Assembly (NCBI GenBank): GCA_946894095.1
Contig: OX335651.1
Coordinates: 10,624,501 to 10,688,500 of the forward strand
Length of the DNA: 64,000 nucleotides
Direction of reading: 5' to 3'
DNA from: Incurvaria masculella
Taxonomy: Eukaryota; Arthropoda; Insecta; Lepidoptera; Incurvariidae
Of this stretch, positions 1 through 11,500 are shown in pieces (positions within the stretch are counted from its first letter, which is position 1; every line of letters starts with the position of its first letter). The notes beneath the pieces are model-generated. The model was not told the origin of the DNA. It was given only the letters and a program-made list of their open reading frames with translations, and ran no database searches. The translations under genes were made by a program, and so were the position numbers.

Positions 1-1870
1 CCGATTGCACGGCCAATGTCAACGATTTAAAACGGTCACCCATGTGCAACCCAACCGCGCTCAGAGTTGCACCCGAGACTAATATCGGATATAAAAATAC
101 CTTCCTCCGAGCCTTCCTCTCACAAAACGTTATTTCAAGGATAAAATACTCGCGGGATACTATTATTCAGGCCACTGTGTTTGAGCCCAAACGAGCTTAT
201 TTCAGTGGTATCGATATAGGGATATCGTATTTCGGTGGTTCGTGGGAGGACGACACTACGAAACTTGTAACTGCTGTATTAGTTGAGGGGTTAGACCACA
301 TTAAATCAGTTAATCCATCAATCAGTTTGTGCATCTGATATGATTTCTATCAAGCGGCTGAGCGCGTACTTAAGGCGCTAGGACTAGCCAACTACTCGCG
401 CCATACAAATGCACTTTTTAACAAATGTAATAATATGTAGTGAAACGCTTCAGCAAATCCAAATAGAACTCCAGACTGATAATGGATAGTTAATATTTTT
501 TTATTCCATCATTTATTTAAATAATAATAAAAATAAAAAAAGTTGATTTTTCTCATTAGAAATCTGAAAGTCATTCGATTTCTAGATATAAGCAAAAACA
601 GCATATATGCATAAACAAAAAATTCCATTTGCTTTTAGATTTCTACATTTAGTCAAAAAAGTTCGGAAATGGACACCGTTTCCGCAATGTATTTTGTATA
701 GAAAAAGGAAACATACATTAACCAAAATCATTCGATTCCTAGACAAGGAATCATATATTGTAAGGATGACACTTATAATCGTCAGACTTAGTTAGTTTAC
801 TTGGGGTGCCTCGTCTAACTTTGCGATTTGGCTAGTACCAGGCCCTTAATGGTCCTCAGAGCTGGCCTAATCCCTACGCTCCCCAATGAACCCGTTTCGC
901 TTTTAACTCTGTAGTTACCTCTTGGTGTAATCAATCTACCTATCACCGATCGTTAGACCATTCGGTAATTTTTTCCACACCTATTACGTGCCATCGACCT
1001 ATTTGTAACAATGCAATTCAAATATAGTATCAGTCTGATAGATTAGGTGTTGATATTTAATGTAATATAAGTCGATACACGTGTTGTATTTGCGACTGAT
1101 AACTTGCCTGGTGGGGTAAAATAATATTACTTATTCTGAATAGGATTCATTCAATGATAACAAATTATTATACTTCTGTATATATCATAAATAAGTAAAT
1201 ATACCTACTTTAATAAATTTGTAATGGTGCTGTCTCTATAACAAACATAAAGAAAACAAAAATCGTTGTTATTAATGTAATTTCAACATACATAATGAAT
1301 ATCATAAATAAATAAGAGAAACAGCTAATGTGGTTTTCTGTAGCTGCACGCTCCCTCTTGTGTTCCGCGCCGCCGCCGTCTTTCTACGTTATTTGGGTCG
1401 GGTGACGCGAGCCGCGCCCCTGAAGCTAAATGGGGTTTAGGGACAACAGGATCAAAAATAAAGAGCCGATCCTTATACACAACATATGGGTGGTAAAAAG
1501 GAGTAATATTTCGGCATTAGCCGTTTTAAAACTTTTGTTTTAATAAATATGAATACTTAAGCCGCTAGTAAATGAATGAGACCCTCCCCAATTTCCGTAA
1601 TTGTTATGTAATCGGTAGTGAAGTAAATGGCGTCAGTCAGTACTTCAACTGACATGAATTATAACGCAGGAACCCGAGCTCTAGCAAGTGTCAATTGACG
1701 TAAGACTGAAGACCACCTGTTCCAGAACATGGGAGAGATTAGCTGTTGTAGAGATCAGATGTACTGTTGATCCATGGTCGCAGCCAACGATCATGGAAGG
1801 ACGGGAGTAATTCGAAACTCATTCGTGTGGCGGCAGCGTAGCTACGAGTCAGTGGGAGCGACCCGTTTTG
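1..1870. other. No gene recognised; AT-rich sequence
   Basis: I see no convincing gene here. The open frames at 42-338 and 607-795 (+) have no recognisable motif and ordinary AT-rich composition. The missing first exon of the SMPDL3-like gene could lie here or left of the window, but no ATG plus signal peptide ending in a phase-1 donor could be picked out with confidence. Confidence 0.5.
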
Positions 1871-1884
1871 TTGGGGACTCACAA

Positions 1885-2255
1885 CTCACCGCTGGCATGG
1901 AGTCCCTGATCCACAGACGATATGTGGGGTCGCTCAGACTGTTCTACAAGTTCTACCGTGGACGTTGCTCTATGAAACTGTGGAACACTTGTGGTTGACA
2001 TTAGGCTTCTGAGAACGAACCGTTTCTCGAACTAATTTCTCTGCCGCTTCGCCAGGATATGGAATTGCCTGCCGGCCTTTCCTCGTGCCTATAACCTGGG
2101 AGTATTCAAGCGTAATTTGAAGAAGTTCGATAGCTCAGCGATAGTCTGCCAATCCGCTGGTATAGTGTCTCGGTGGGCCTGGTTTCGCGAGGTGAGGTCT
2201 ATTTGCCTTTTCTGAGCACCTTTGGTCTTCAGCACAGCCACTCATACCGTTTTTT
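1885..2255 (+). mobile_element. LINE 3' fragment (jockey/CR1-like reverse transcriptase C-terminus)
   Basis: Translation at about 1890-1960 gives HRRYVGSLRLFYKFYRG, which resembles the HRRDVASL-x-FYRIYHGEC block near the C-terminus of reverse transcriptases of lepidopteran jockey/CR1-like LINEs. The following 2020-2130, with changed frames and stops, resembles the segment RFSxSFxPRxxxLWNxLPAxVFP that ends these proteins. The same tail occurs at 28735-29010 on the + strand. The fragment is 5' truncated and dead. Confidence 0.65.
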
Positions 2256-2535
2256 AGGGTTCCGTACCCAAAGGGTGAAAACGGAACCCTATTACTAAGC
2301 CTCCGCTGTCCGTCCGTCCGTTCGTCTGTCACAGGGCTGTATCTCATGAACCGTAATAGGTAGGCAGCTGAAATTTTCACAGTATTTATTTTGCCGCTAT
2401 AACCACAAATAGGTAAAATAAAAAAATATTAAAAATTTAAGGGCATTACACCCATACGTGTCTTTTTGTGTTAAATCTTGAACGATGGTACGGAACCCTT
2501 GTTCGCGAGTCCGACTCACACTTGGTCGGTTTTTC
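2256..2535 (+). repeat. Interspersed repeat, GGTTCCGTACC family
   Basis: The block starts with GGGTTCCGTACCCAAAGGGT, continues through a run of TCCGTCCG, and ends with GTACGGAACCC followed by GCGAGTCCGACTC and a TTGGTCGGTTTTT tail. Parts of it occur reversed at 48005-48070 and 62020-62160. I recall this as a common non-coding family in lepidopteran genomes; its class is not decided by the sequence. Confidence 0.6.
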
Positions 2536-2539
2536 ATAA

Positions 2540-4100
2540 AAAAACGACTAACTGTAGTTAAGACTGTCGTGAAGTTAGCGCGGCTCTGAGATTTGAAAAT
2601 TTGAAGAAATACGAGAGTATTTCTTCAAATTCCATTGATCTACCCCCCGCGCCCCGGAACTCAACGCACACACACCCTCTCGCAGCAGAGGCATAATGTA
2701 CATAGGTACATAGCAACATACGCCGTCTCCTCCGGGGAGTTGCGGGGGGCGCCGGGGACGCTGCCCTGCGCGCAGTACAAAACAGTTTTTCCGGTGCTAT
2801 GCTTAAGGTCTATCTTTGTTACGGAATTCGTACTGTAACGCCACCCCGAGTTGTTTCCCTTTATAATTAATAATTAATAAAATGTAAATAATTTTATATT
2901 ATGTAAAAAATATTTTTTTATTTTTCTGTCCAAATAGGTTTCTCTTTTTCTTATTTCAGTCTCTTTTAAAAACTATGCAGATCTATACAGCAAATATCAG
3001 GATCTATAATATTTTTTTTTTTCATTTCATTAATTTAAACTTTTTGGTAGTCAAACTACACTAAGTTACGTCAAAAACATCCGTGGATTCGATCAACCCA
3101 GAAAAGAACCTTTATATACCCATCTAAATATGTGTTATAATTATGTAAACCTTATCATGCCTACTTTAATATATTTTTCTCTTTTGTTTTTTTTTCATGT
3201 CATGCAATATACATGTGCAACGTAAAAGAACAAAATTGCTTGGAATGTAAACATTTAATAGCCCACGTATAGTCACACGCAGACTAACCGAAAGGTTTCG
3301 CGTGTACAACATAATGTAATCATGTATGTTTCTAAAATATGAAAATAAACGCCATTTTGTGGCAATTAACTGAAAAAAAAGAACCCGCAAAGAAACTTCA
3401 CGGGCTAACATAAAATATTTTTCCATCCACAATATACACAATATACGTAGATCTAAATGCTACTGCCAAACAATTCCTTGGTAGAACAGATTAATGCAAA
3501 GAACAAAGAACAATAGAAAATGCAACCCTCAGTTTGAATTACTTACAACTAAAAAACTTACTAATGCAATACAAAGTTACTTAATATATAAAAAAATGTT
3601 TTAACTAGTAAAAAAAAACTCAATTAATTCATTCTTTAAATTAGAAGTCTCTCCATCATTAATCATCTTGATATCTTGACGTACTTCACTCCCAAGCATT
3701 ATCCGTAACCAGTCAGAGCTAGCGTGTCACCCGTCTGCGGGTACATATAGGAAAACAAGAATCCATCTCGGCTTGTCTGACCTAATTACAAATAGACAAT
3801 CACATTTTGCCATTAGCAATGTCTTTCAACTGACATGAATCAACACACTATTCATCTACATGGTTCACTTGACTTTAAACTATCTACTAATTTAAGCATA
3901 TGAAATAAAAGCTTGTCGGGAAATTTACCTGTATAAATAAATGAGAAGAAATTCTAAAAAAATGATGTATTTGATAAAGTTATATTATATCATACACATA
4001 AATTTTAAAAAGTAATTATTATATGGGTTTGATTTGATTTAAAGTTTATTTTCTTCTTAAATAAAAAATCGTCTTTAAATAAAAGTTTTTGTTTAACTTT
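2540..4100. other. Unassigned sequence, no gene seen
   Basis: AT-rich sequence with one short GC-rich patch near 2640-2780. No exon-like signal, RNA gene or paired repeat was recognised. The 91-codon open frame at 3166-3441 (-) has no recognisable feature. Confidence 0.4.
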
Positions 4101-4104
4101 TTAA

Positions 4105-4400
4105 CTGGATTAAATTCCTCGCCCCGACTCGCCACTTTTTTTTCTCTTTCAGAGTTCGATAAGTGCATTTCGTCACGAATGCGAGCTGCTCCATGGTTCG
4201 GAATCCATGTAAATCTTTAGGGCCCCATCCCCTACTAGGTGGCAGCATAGATTAGTTATACTTACATGGTGGTAGGGTTTAATCCCGCCCGGGTTGGTAC
4301 CGTCGCATTGGATGAAAATATGTTCGAAGCGGCAATGAAAAATTGTCCGTGTTTTCCATTCAGTTCAATGTAGCCGTGCTCATGAAGGGAAGGTCCTGGC
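4105..4400 (+). repeat. SINE-like element, partly disrupted
   Basis: It shares with 7430-7710, 54905-55180 and 55700-55935 the words AAGTGCATTTCGTCACGAA, CCATGGTT, CTACTAGGTGG, CCCGCCCGGGTTGGTACC, CGCATTGGATGAAAA and GGTCCTGGCATGGC. The tRNA-like head is degraded and about 20 bases are inserted after CTACTAGGTGGCA. Confidence 0.65.
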
Positions 4401-4424
4401 ATGGCAAATAATGACATATTAAAA

Positions 4425-4742
4425 TAATTAATAAAAGACTCATAGCTAAAAGTAAATCACGAACGCTGCAGTCAAAAATCAAGCAAAAACTTTTGAATTT
4501 TAATGGCACAAGCTATGCTTTATGACAAAGTTTTATTTTTATATTTGATTGTGTAATCCACGTCCACACTTGTTGTTTAAAACGCGCGAATAATTCAAAC
4601 TTTCGGATCTTACAACATAGAACCCAAACACAATTTTACAATGCCAATGGTCATCAAGCATCTAGTTCGATCAAATAAAGCTGTTTTGATTATAATTTTG
4701 GATCTACGACAAGAAATATGCGCATGATCTTCTTTGTACGTT
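4425..4742 (-). repeat. Fragment of the TTAA-flanked MITE family
   Basis: The stretch from AAAAGTAAATCACGA to GACAAGAAATATGCGCATGA follows the inner part of the 542-bp MITE seen complete at 7874-8415 and 30801-31342, in reverse orientation relative to the 7874 copy. Both terminal inverted repeats are missing. Confidence 0.6.
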
Positions 4743-4899
4743 TGTATGCCCACCTTAAAATGGTTTTTTTACTATTCATTTCTCACTGGCAATTGCAAGA
4801 AAGTGCTGCAGTTGCCAATAGATTATGTATCTCGTTGTCTTCTCGATGCACCTATTACTTAAAATATAAATTATATACATACCAATGCGATAGATCATC

Positions 4900-5178
4900 C
4901 GCTTCGTCGCAAATACATACCAATATTATAAATGTGAAAGTCACTTTACGTTTCACGCCGAAGCCGCTGAACCAATTTTGATGAATTTTGGTATAGAGAT
5001 AGTCTGGACCTTGGACAAGGACAAATGCTACCTTTTGTGGGGAAACTTTAAACTCGAAGGGGTGAAATAAGGGATGAAAGTTTGTATGGGGAACTGAAAA
5101 TATCCAGGAAATAATTCAGGCTGACATCAGTCCAGGACGATATAGACCCAAGCGGAGCCGGGTTACTCAGCTAGTATT
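4900..5178 (+). mobile_element. Non-autonomous Helitron-like element
   Basis: It contains CCGCTGAACCAATTTTGATG, ATAGAGATAGTCTGGACC and the end GCGGAGCCGGGTTACTCAGCTAGT. Similar copies lie at 60175-60420 and around 60946-61836. A GC-rich inverted stretch just before a terminal CTAG(T) fits Helitron 3' ends and a family common in Lepidoptera. It ends about 320 bases upstream of the first visible SMPDL3 exon. Confidence 0.5.
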
Positions 5179-5496
5179 TAATAAAACCTGGACGTAGGTT
5201 CCATAGTAAAATGGATACAAAAGTAAAAGCCAGTGCTAGTGCTTTTAATAACGCGAAATTTCCCGAGCCACCGCTAGTGTACTAACTCGGCCTTACGAGG
5301 ATTGGAAATCGCCTTATTAAAATTCATTATTCCTCTTTTTGCGAGTATACCGTTTTCTTTTTTTTTCTGTAACCATTAATCTTAAAAATAATACTGTATG
5401 AAAATCATGTGGCCAATGCCAGAATAGAAAATCGTTTTGATTAATTTATCCAATTTATTATTCATTCCATTATGAATTCCTCTTTGATTGTTACAG

Positions 5497-5565
5497 GTCA
5501 CTTCTGGCATATAACGGACTTCCATTATGACCCTCTCTACTCACCATATGGAGATACAAGAAAAC
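5497..5565 (+). CDS. SMPDL3-like exon 1 of those visible (metal motif I)
   Basis: It follows the acceptor TTACAG and ends at donor GTAAGC. It begins with the last two bases of a codon and ends in phase 1. It encodes HFWHITDFHYDPLYSPYGD, whose D-x-H pair is the first metal-binding motif of calcineurin-like phosphoesterases. The incoming phase requires an upstream exon that is not recognised. Confidence 0.88.
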
Positions 5566-8500
5566 GTAAGCACTGTACAAATCATTAAATTAAAATATTT
5601 TGTTGAATTCGTACTTAATTTACGTCATTAATTTAAGCATTAATCTCTTACTTTTTTTAATAAAGTTAATAAATTAATTTAATTTATTTATTAATAAAAC
5701 TAGAAAAGCTTAATACAAGTAGACGCCAACATGATTCCTATGATTACAGACTGTCGGAGAACTGACGAAAGGGGTAGTTCCGGACACCATCGATCACTGG
5801 GAAGGTTCGGCGACTACTCCTGCGACAGCTCGCTGGCACTCATCGAGTCAGCCTCACTGCACATGCGCACAAAGCACCCGGACAACGTCGAGTTCGTGCT
5901 GTGGACCGGGTGAGTAAATACAGGGTAGTCCGGATATCGTCTTCGTCTCTCGTCTAGTCAGCCTCATTGCATGCGCGCAAAGCACCCAGACAACGTCGAG
6001 TTCGTGCTGTGGACCGGGTTAGTTAATACGCAAACAGGGTAGTCTGGATATCATCATAGCTACCTGACACTAGACACATATTTCATGCTAGGAGTTGTGT
6101 AATTTGACAGTTTTCAGGTTAGGTTCGGGCCTTATTATTGGTTTGTCGACTGCTAGTTTACGCGCGAATCAACTAATCTACTGGGTGTCCGCAAGGCACA
6201 CCAGCGCTGTCGAGCTTCTACCAACTTAGAGAGTAATGGGTATCTCCTGCAACCATCAATGGGGATGACAACTGCTTATTTTTCACGACAGGTGGCGGCT
6301 AGGCGACCTGACCTTATTAATAACTTATAGCAGAAATAGCTACTAACTACGGCGACGCCATCTAATTTGACGAAAAGACTCTCTTAACTTATTAATCTGT
6401 CTCAGTAGCTGGTCGGTTGTTAATGCAGCAAGTAAAGGCACACACAGGTTATCGTAGAGGCAAAAATCAGCAGAACTTTCTTTGGTATTCTGGAGCCAAG
6501 CGAAGGCGAATATCGTGAAAATTATCATGAAACAAAAAAGTTTTGTGAACTTTCCAAAAGAAGTGCAGAGATATGCCTGGCATAATGAGTGGTTCCCATG
6601 CTACACCATCTGGAAAATGTCGACGGCGATAAATAAAAATAAATAAATCATAATCATGATAATCGTATGTATTTAATGAACATTGATTTAACGTTATCCA
6701 ACGAAATTTACATTTAGGCGTTGCAATCAGATTTTTAAAAATAATTAGACTAAATGTTTGGTCATTCGTCGGAAGTAGGATAACCTCAAATAAATTATTA
6801 TCATGCATCCGTATCGCACAAAATTGTCTGACCGGTGGCCAACGTCGAGCTTGTGCTAAGGGGCGGTGAATGATTGAATGATCTGGGTTGTTCCGGATGA
6901 TATCGACATGTATCAATGGCTGGAGAGTTGAGCACGTACTCAACTGTCCGCTTGCTCTCATTGAATCAGTTACTCAACACAGGGGTTTTAAGTCCGCTGT
7001 TTCTCTCTCTCGAAATCTGCTAAATGTGTCGCAAGAAAATTAATATTATAACGAGAATCGACTGAACTAAGTATATTTAAAATAGGTCTCTTTGAGAAAA
7101 AAAAAAGCTAATAAAAAATATTTTATTCAGTACCTAAATTTCATTTTACCTATTTGATTTTCGAAAATCTCACTGGCATTCGTATATTCCTTTCTTGGTG
7201 ATATTATTAAGTTCATGTGTGGTATTAGCCATCCATGTCCAGTCACATAAAAAACCCCTTCTACGAATCTTAATTAATTTCTTCATAACGAGGGTAAGGA
7301 GGAGCGCATATGTTTTACAATAAATTCTTTTTCGTGTATCGTATATTGTAAATTATAAAAATACATATATTAATATATCTAAATATTCACACCCACGGTC
7401 AGAATTACTACATTCCAGAAGGAATAAGGTGCCATGCCTGGACCTTCCTTTTAACTGAACTGAATCAAAAACAGGGACTTTTCATCCAATGCGATGGTAC
7501 CAACCCGGGCGAGATTAACCCTACCACCTAGTAAGGGAAGGAGACCTACAGTTTTACATGGATCCCAACCATGGAGCATTTCGTGACGAAATGCACTTAT
7601 CCAACTCTTAAAGATAAAATGTACATGAACGGGGCGGGGATTTGAACCCAGACCTCTGGGATGCAAGGCAAGTCTCCGCGCTACTAGGCTACTAGCAGCT
7701 TGAATATAAATTAAAGCTAATTTCATATTCCTAACTTGTGCCCGCCCAGGTTTATCAACATCTAAGCTGAAAAAGAAAAATAACAAATAACACAAAAATA
7801 ACTAACAATTGGTAAGTCAAGGGCACAGATCAAGATATATATGGCCAAGGCCCAAAACTCCTTTAATACTTAAGGTGGCCCATCTCGCTCATCTCCCCAT
7901 ACAAAAGGGGAAAGAAGATCACGCCCATATTTCTTGTCAGAGATCCAAAATTTTGCTCAAAACAGCTTTATTTGATCGAACTAGATGTCTGATGACCATT
8001 GGCATTGTAAAATTGTGTTTGGTTTCTAAGTTATAAGGTCCGATAGTTCGCATTTTTCGCGCGTTTTATACAATAACTTTGGAGGTGAATTACGCAATGA
8101 TAAAGTAAGAACATCTTAAAAAGATTAGTCATCAGACATAGCTTATTTAATCAAGATTTATTATCTATTTGGTTTTTGTTCGATTTTTTACTACAGCGGT
8201 CGTGGTTTACTTTTAGCTATAAGTCGTTTTTAAATTAAAATTTTCGTAAATCTTACCAAATCATACACTATGCACATTGTCTTTTTTGTGGACATGTTGC
8301 ATCTTCCTCATCACGGAGCCTGTCTTATTCTTTGAAACAGAGAAGGTCCCAGAGCGCAACAGCACGGTTTTGTACCGTGCCCTCGAATGAGTTAGGGCCG
8401 CCGGGTTGGGCCGCCTTAATGGCCCAGCCTAGTCATATTAGGTCCAATAGAGAATTACACTTTAGGTGTAAAGTTTAGTTTTATAGCTTACAAATATTAA

Positions 8501-11500
8501 CTCAATATATTATTGTTTTCCTGTTTTCTGCCATGAACTAATTGTGAAATGCACCATCGTTGGTATTAATTTTAAAATTAAAATACCTTTAAAATGTGTC
8601 CTTATTTTTCGCCTCAAGAGAAAGATGGTGGACGTAAATATACTTGTTTCGTACTAAGCCTGTACAGAGCGCATCACCCTCGGCGCCACAGTCAGTCGGA
8701 AGTGCGTCCACTGCTGGACATACGCCTCTCCAATTTATCTCCAGTCCTCCCGGCCGTCAGCGGTACGGAATCACTTCTTTCCGCCGTCGTACTTAAAGTC
8801 GCTACAGCAGGCATTTGAAAGGAAAGCGTATGTGGTTCAAAGTCCAGAGTGTGGCGTCTAGTATGATGCTGTCGCTTTTTTCGAACATAGATTGAAATTA
8901 TAAAAAAACAAATTGAAAAGAAGATAGATTTATAACAACCATAACTATAATATTAATCAGTGATTATGCACTAATAGCCTTACAAAATGATTTTCTAGTA
9001 CTACCAATACGGTTGTAGTGCTCAAAATGTTTAGATAAATCGACGACATGAGAATATTAAAAGAGACACAAAATAAATTGATCAATCCTCTTTAATAATT
9101 GGTACCTGAGGTAACCCACGAAAAATTGGAATATTTCCAACGTATTTAATAGACCGCATACCCTCACGCGATTGCACGGTCACGACAATTGTAACCTTCG
9201 AAATATATAGGTATTGTAAGAGTTCTTTTTCAGCCAAGAAAAACTAAAGTAGACTTTTTATAGTACGTGGTTGACGTGGATCAAGGGACGAAACCAGCGA
9301 CCGTAGAAAAACGGGAATAGGGATGGATACTAATTTGTATGGCGGCAGCGTAACCACAAGTTAGTTGAAAAGTTATAACTGTAGTTAGTTCACTAACGAA
9401 TTCGAGACGCGCAACATCGAATGTTCGTTGTGATAAATCGCGTCCTGTGAAGTTCTAACGTGTTCTTACGTGTCTCTACGTGTTGTAAGGGCTACGCCGT
9501 CCTCACAACAAACCAGTTTCGGTTTCTATTCCAGTCCTTCCATGCTCGCTGCACGAAACAGAGCGAATCAATTTAACTGATGCGTTGGCCTTCCTATTCC
9601 ATTGTTTTTATTTAGGTCGCACAATTTTAACATGATTTTTTTTTGATTTGTTTTCAGTCTGTCAATATCCCAGCATGTTTGAACCAACAAATAATATTTG
9701 ATTAGTATAAGATATTTAATTTTACTTTTATAACGATATTTTTTCCCTTTTATTACTATAAATAAGCACACCAAAAGCAATATCAATATGTGTAATAAAA
9801 ATAAAAAGTTTTGCTTAATATATGTATTGTTCCATATTGTTTATGTCTAAAAACATATTTTAAAGGGTGTTATTTGTCCGAATGTAAATTTTAACTTAGT
9901 AAACCAACAAAGTCTACTTGCCCGTCATAAAAAATAATTATATTCAAACCTGCCTCGTATTTTAATTACTTAAGCGGGTCCATTTTTATTACTTCTAATA
10001 AAATATATTATTAGAAAGAGTGTATTCAATTTATTTCGTAGACTGTACCAACGACTGAACTACTCTCCGGCCTAGGGCTGCGTCCCCTGAATTCAATTTC
10101 AAGATAACAATACCTAGTTACTTTATAACATTACAGGAATTCCTCGCGCATTGGTATTTGAAATAAAGCTCTAGTAAAACAAAGCTTCGGCGAAGAGAAA
10201 TGTTTACGACTGAAAAGAAGGCATTCTTTTGTGGGAATATGTCAGAGAGTACCTTCGTGGAATATATTTGTACATGGAAATATATACAAAGAATGTTATT
10301 AAGATTTGCCTCACCAAAATCTAAATTATGTAATATAACATTCCAAGTTATGAATAATTTCTGAACGGGGTTTTGAGTGTTGGGTGTGGATTCAAGTATT
10401 GAAAGTGACCGTGTTTGAGGAATCAACATTACAGCGAACGGCGAAAACGATTTGTAAATATTATGGGTATATAATAGTTGATATCCTAATAAGGAACCAC
10501 CATCAGTAAAACGATAGCTAGTCAAAATAATAAAAAAAAAACCACAACTACCTCCTGATGAGATTTTAAGTAACGGTTAATTCATTCCTTAGATATTTCG
10601 CTTGCATGGAAAATTTAAGGTTTTTATAAATTTCTGTTTGGTTATATCTAAAAAATGGTTCCCAACATTAAAATGTTTGTTAAAATTGATATTTTTTGGC
10701 TCCAGACCTCGGTCGGTACAAACGTCTGGCACAAGAAATACAATCAATACAAAAAAATAAATGGAGGACAGATCCGAAACACTAATTCCCGTCAAGTTTT
10801 TCAGTAGCAAAACGAGAAATAAAAACATATTTTGTTTATTCTGGTTTAAATGGTCGTTGATGTTTTACCATGATCAATTAAAAAGAGTGTCTAGATACGG
10901 TCAACTAATTAATTCGTTGTGTTTTTTCTGCTATTTATCACATTGAAAATGTCCGGTGATATAAAACATTGTGAAGTATGTAGCTCAAGTGGTGATCATG
11001 GAACATTAGCAGAATGTTATTGATATTCTGTTATTGATTTGCATGGTAGCCTTTTTTAAATGAATTACAAGTTAATATTCATTCGATACGTATGTAGATT
11101 CGACCTTAAAGAATGGACTCAGACACAGTACCCCCGAAAGTTTTTTGCGTTTTTTTGCACGATATTCATTAAGTAGTTATTTTGACAGCTAATTTTTTTA
11201 ATTTAATTTGTCCATGCTTCACGGTCGATTCTACATACACAATTAGTTGGGAAAATCGACGTACTTACGAAAAAAGTATTTTTTATTACTAACCAGCGGA
11301 CGATCAAGGCGGTTTGAACGATAACTGACCTGTCAAATTATGATAAGTAGTTTAGAAGTTATGAGGGTACAGATAAACATGCATACATACCCACATTTTC
11401 TACTTCTCCGTAATCGGGTGATAAATTAGTTCTTTTAACAGCTTTCTTTCTTCAATATCACATACGTTGAAAAAAAAACGAAATGACCACTAAGTCCCAA

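Noticed and set aside
6467..6961. Possible 164-codon gene on the - strand
   Set aside because: No recognisable motif, no splice context, AT-rich, and it shares bases with other chance frames.
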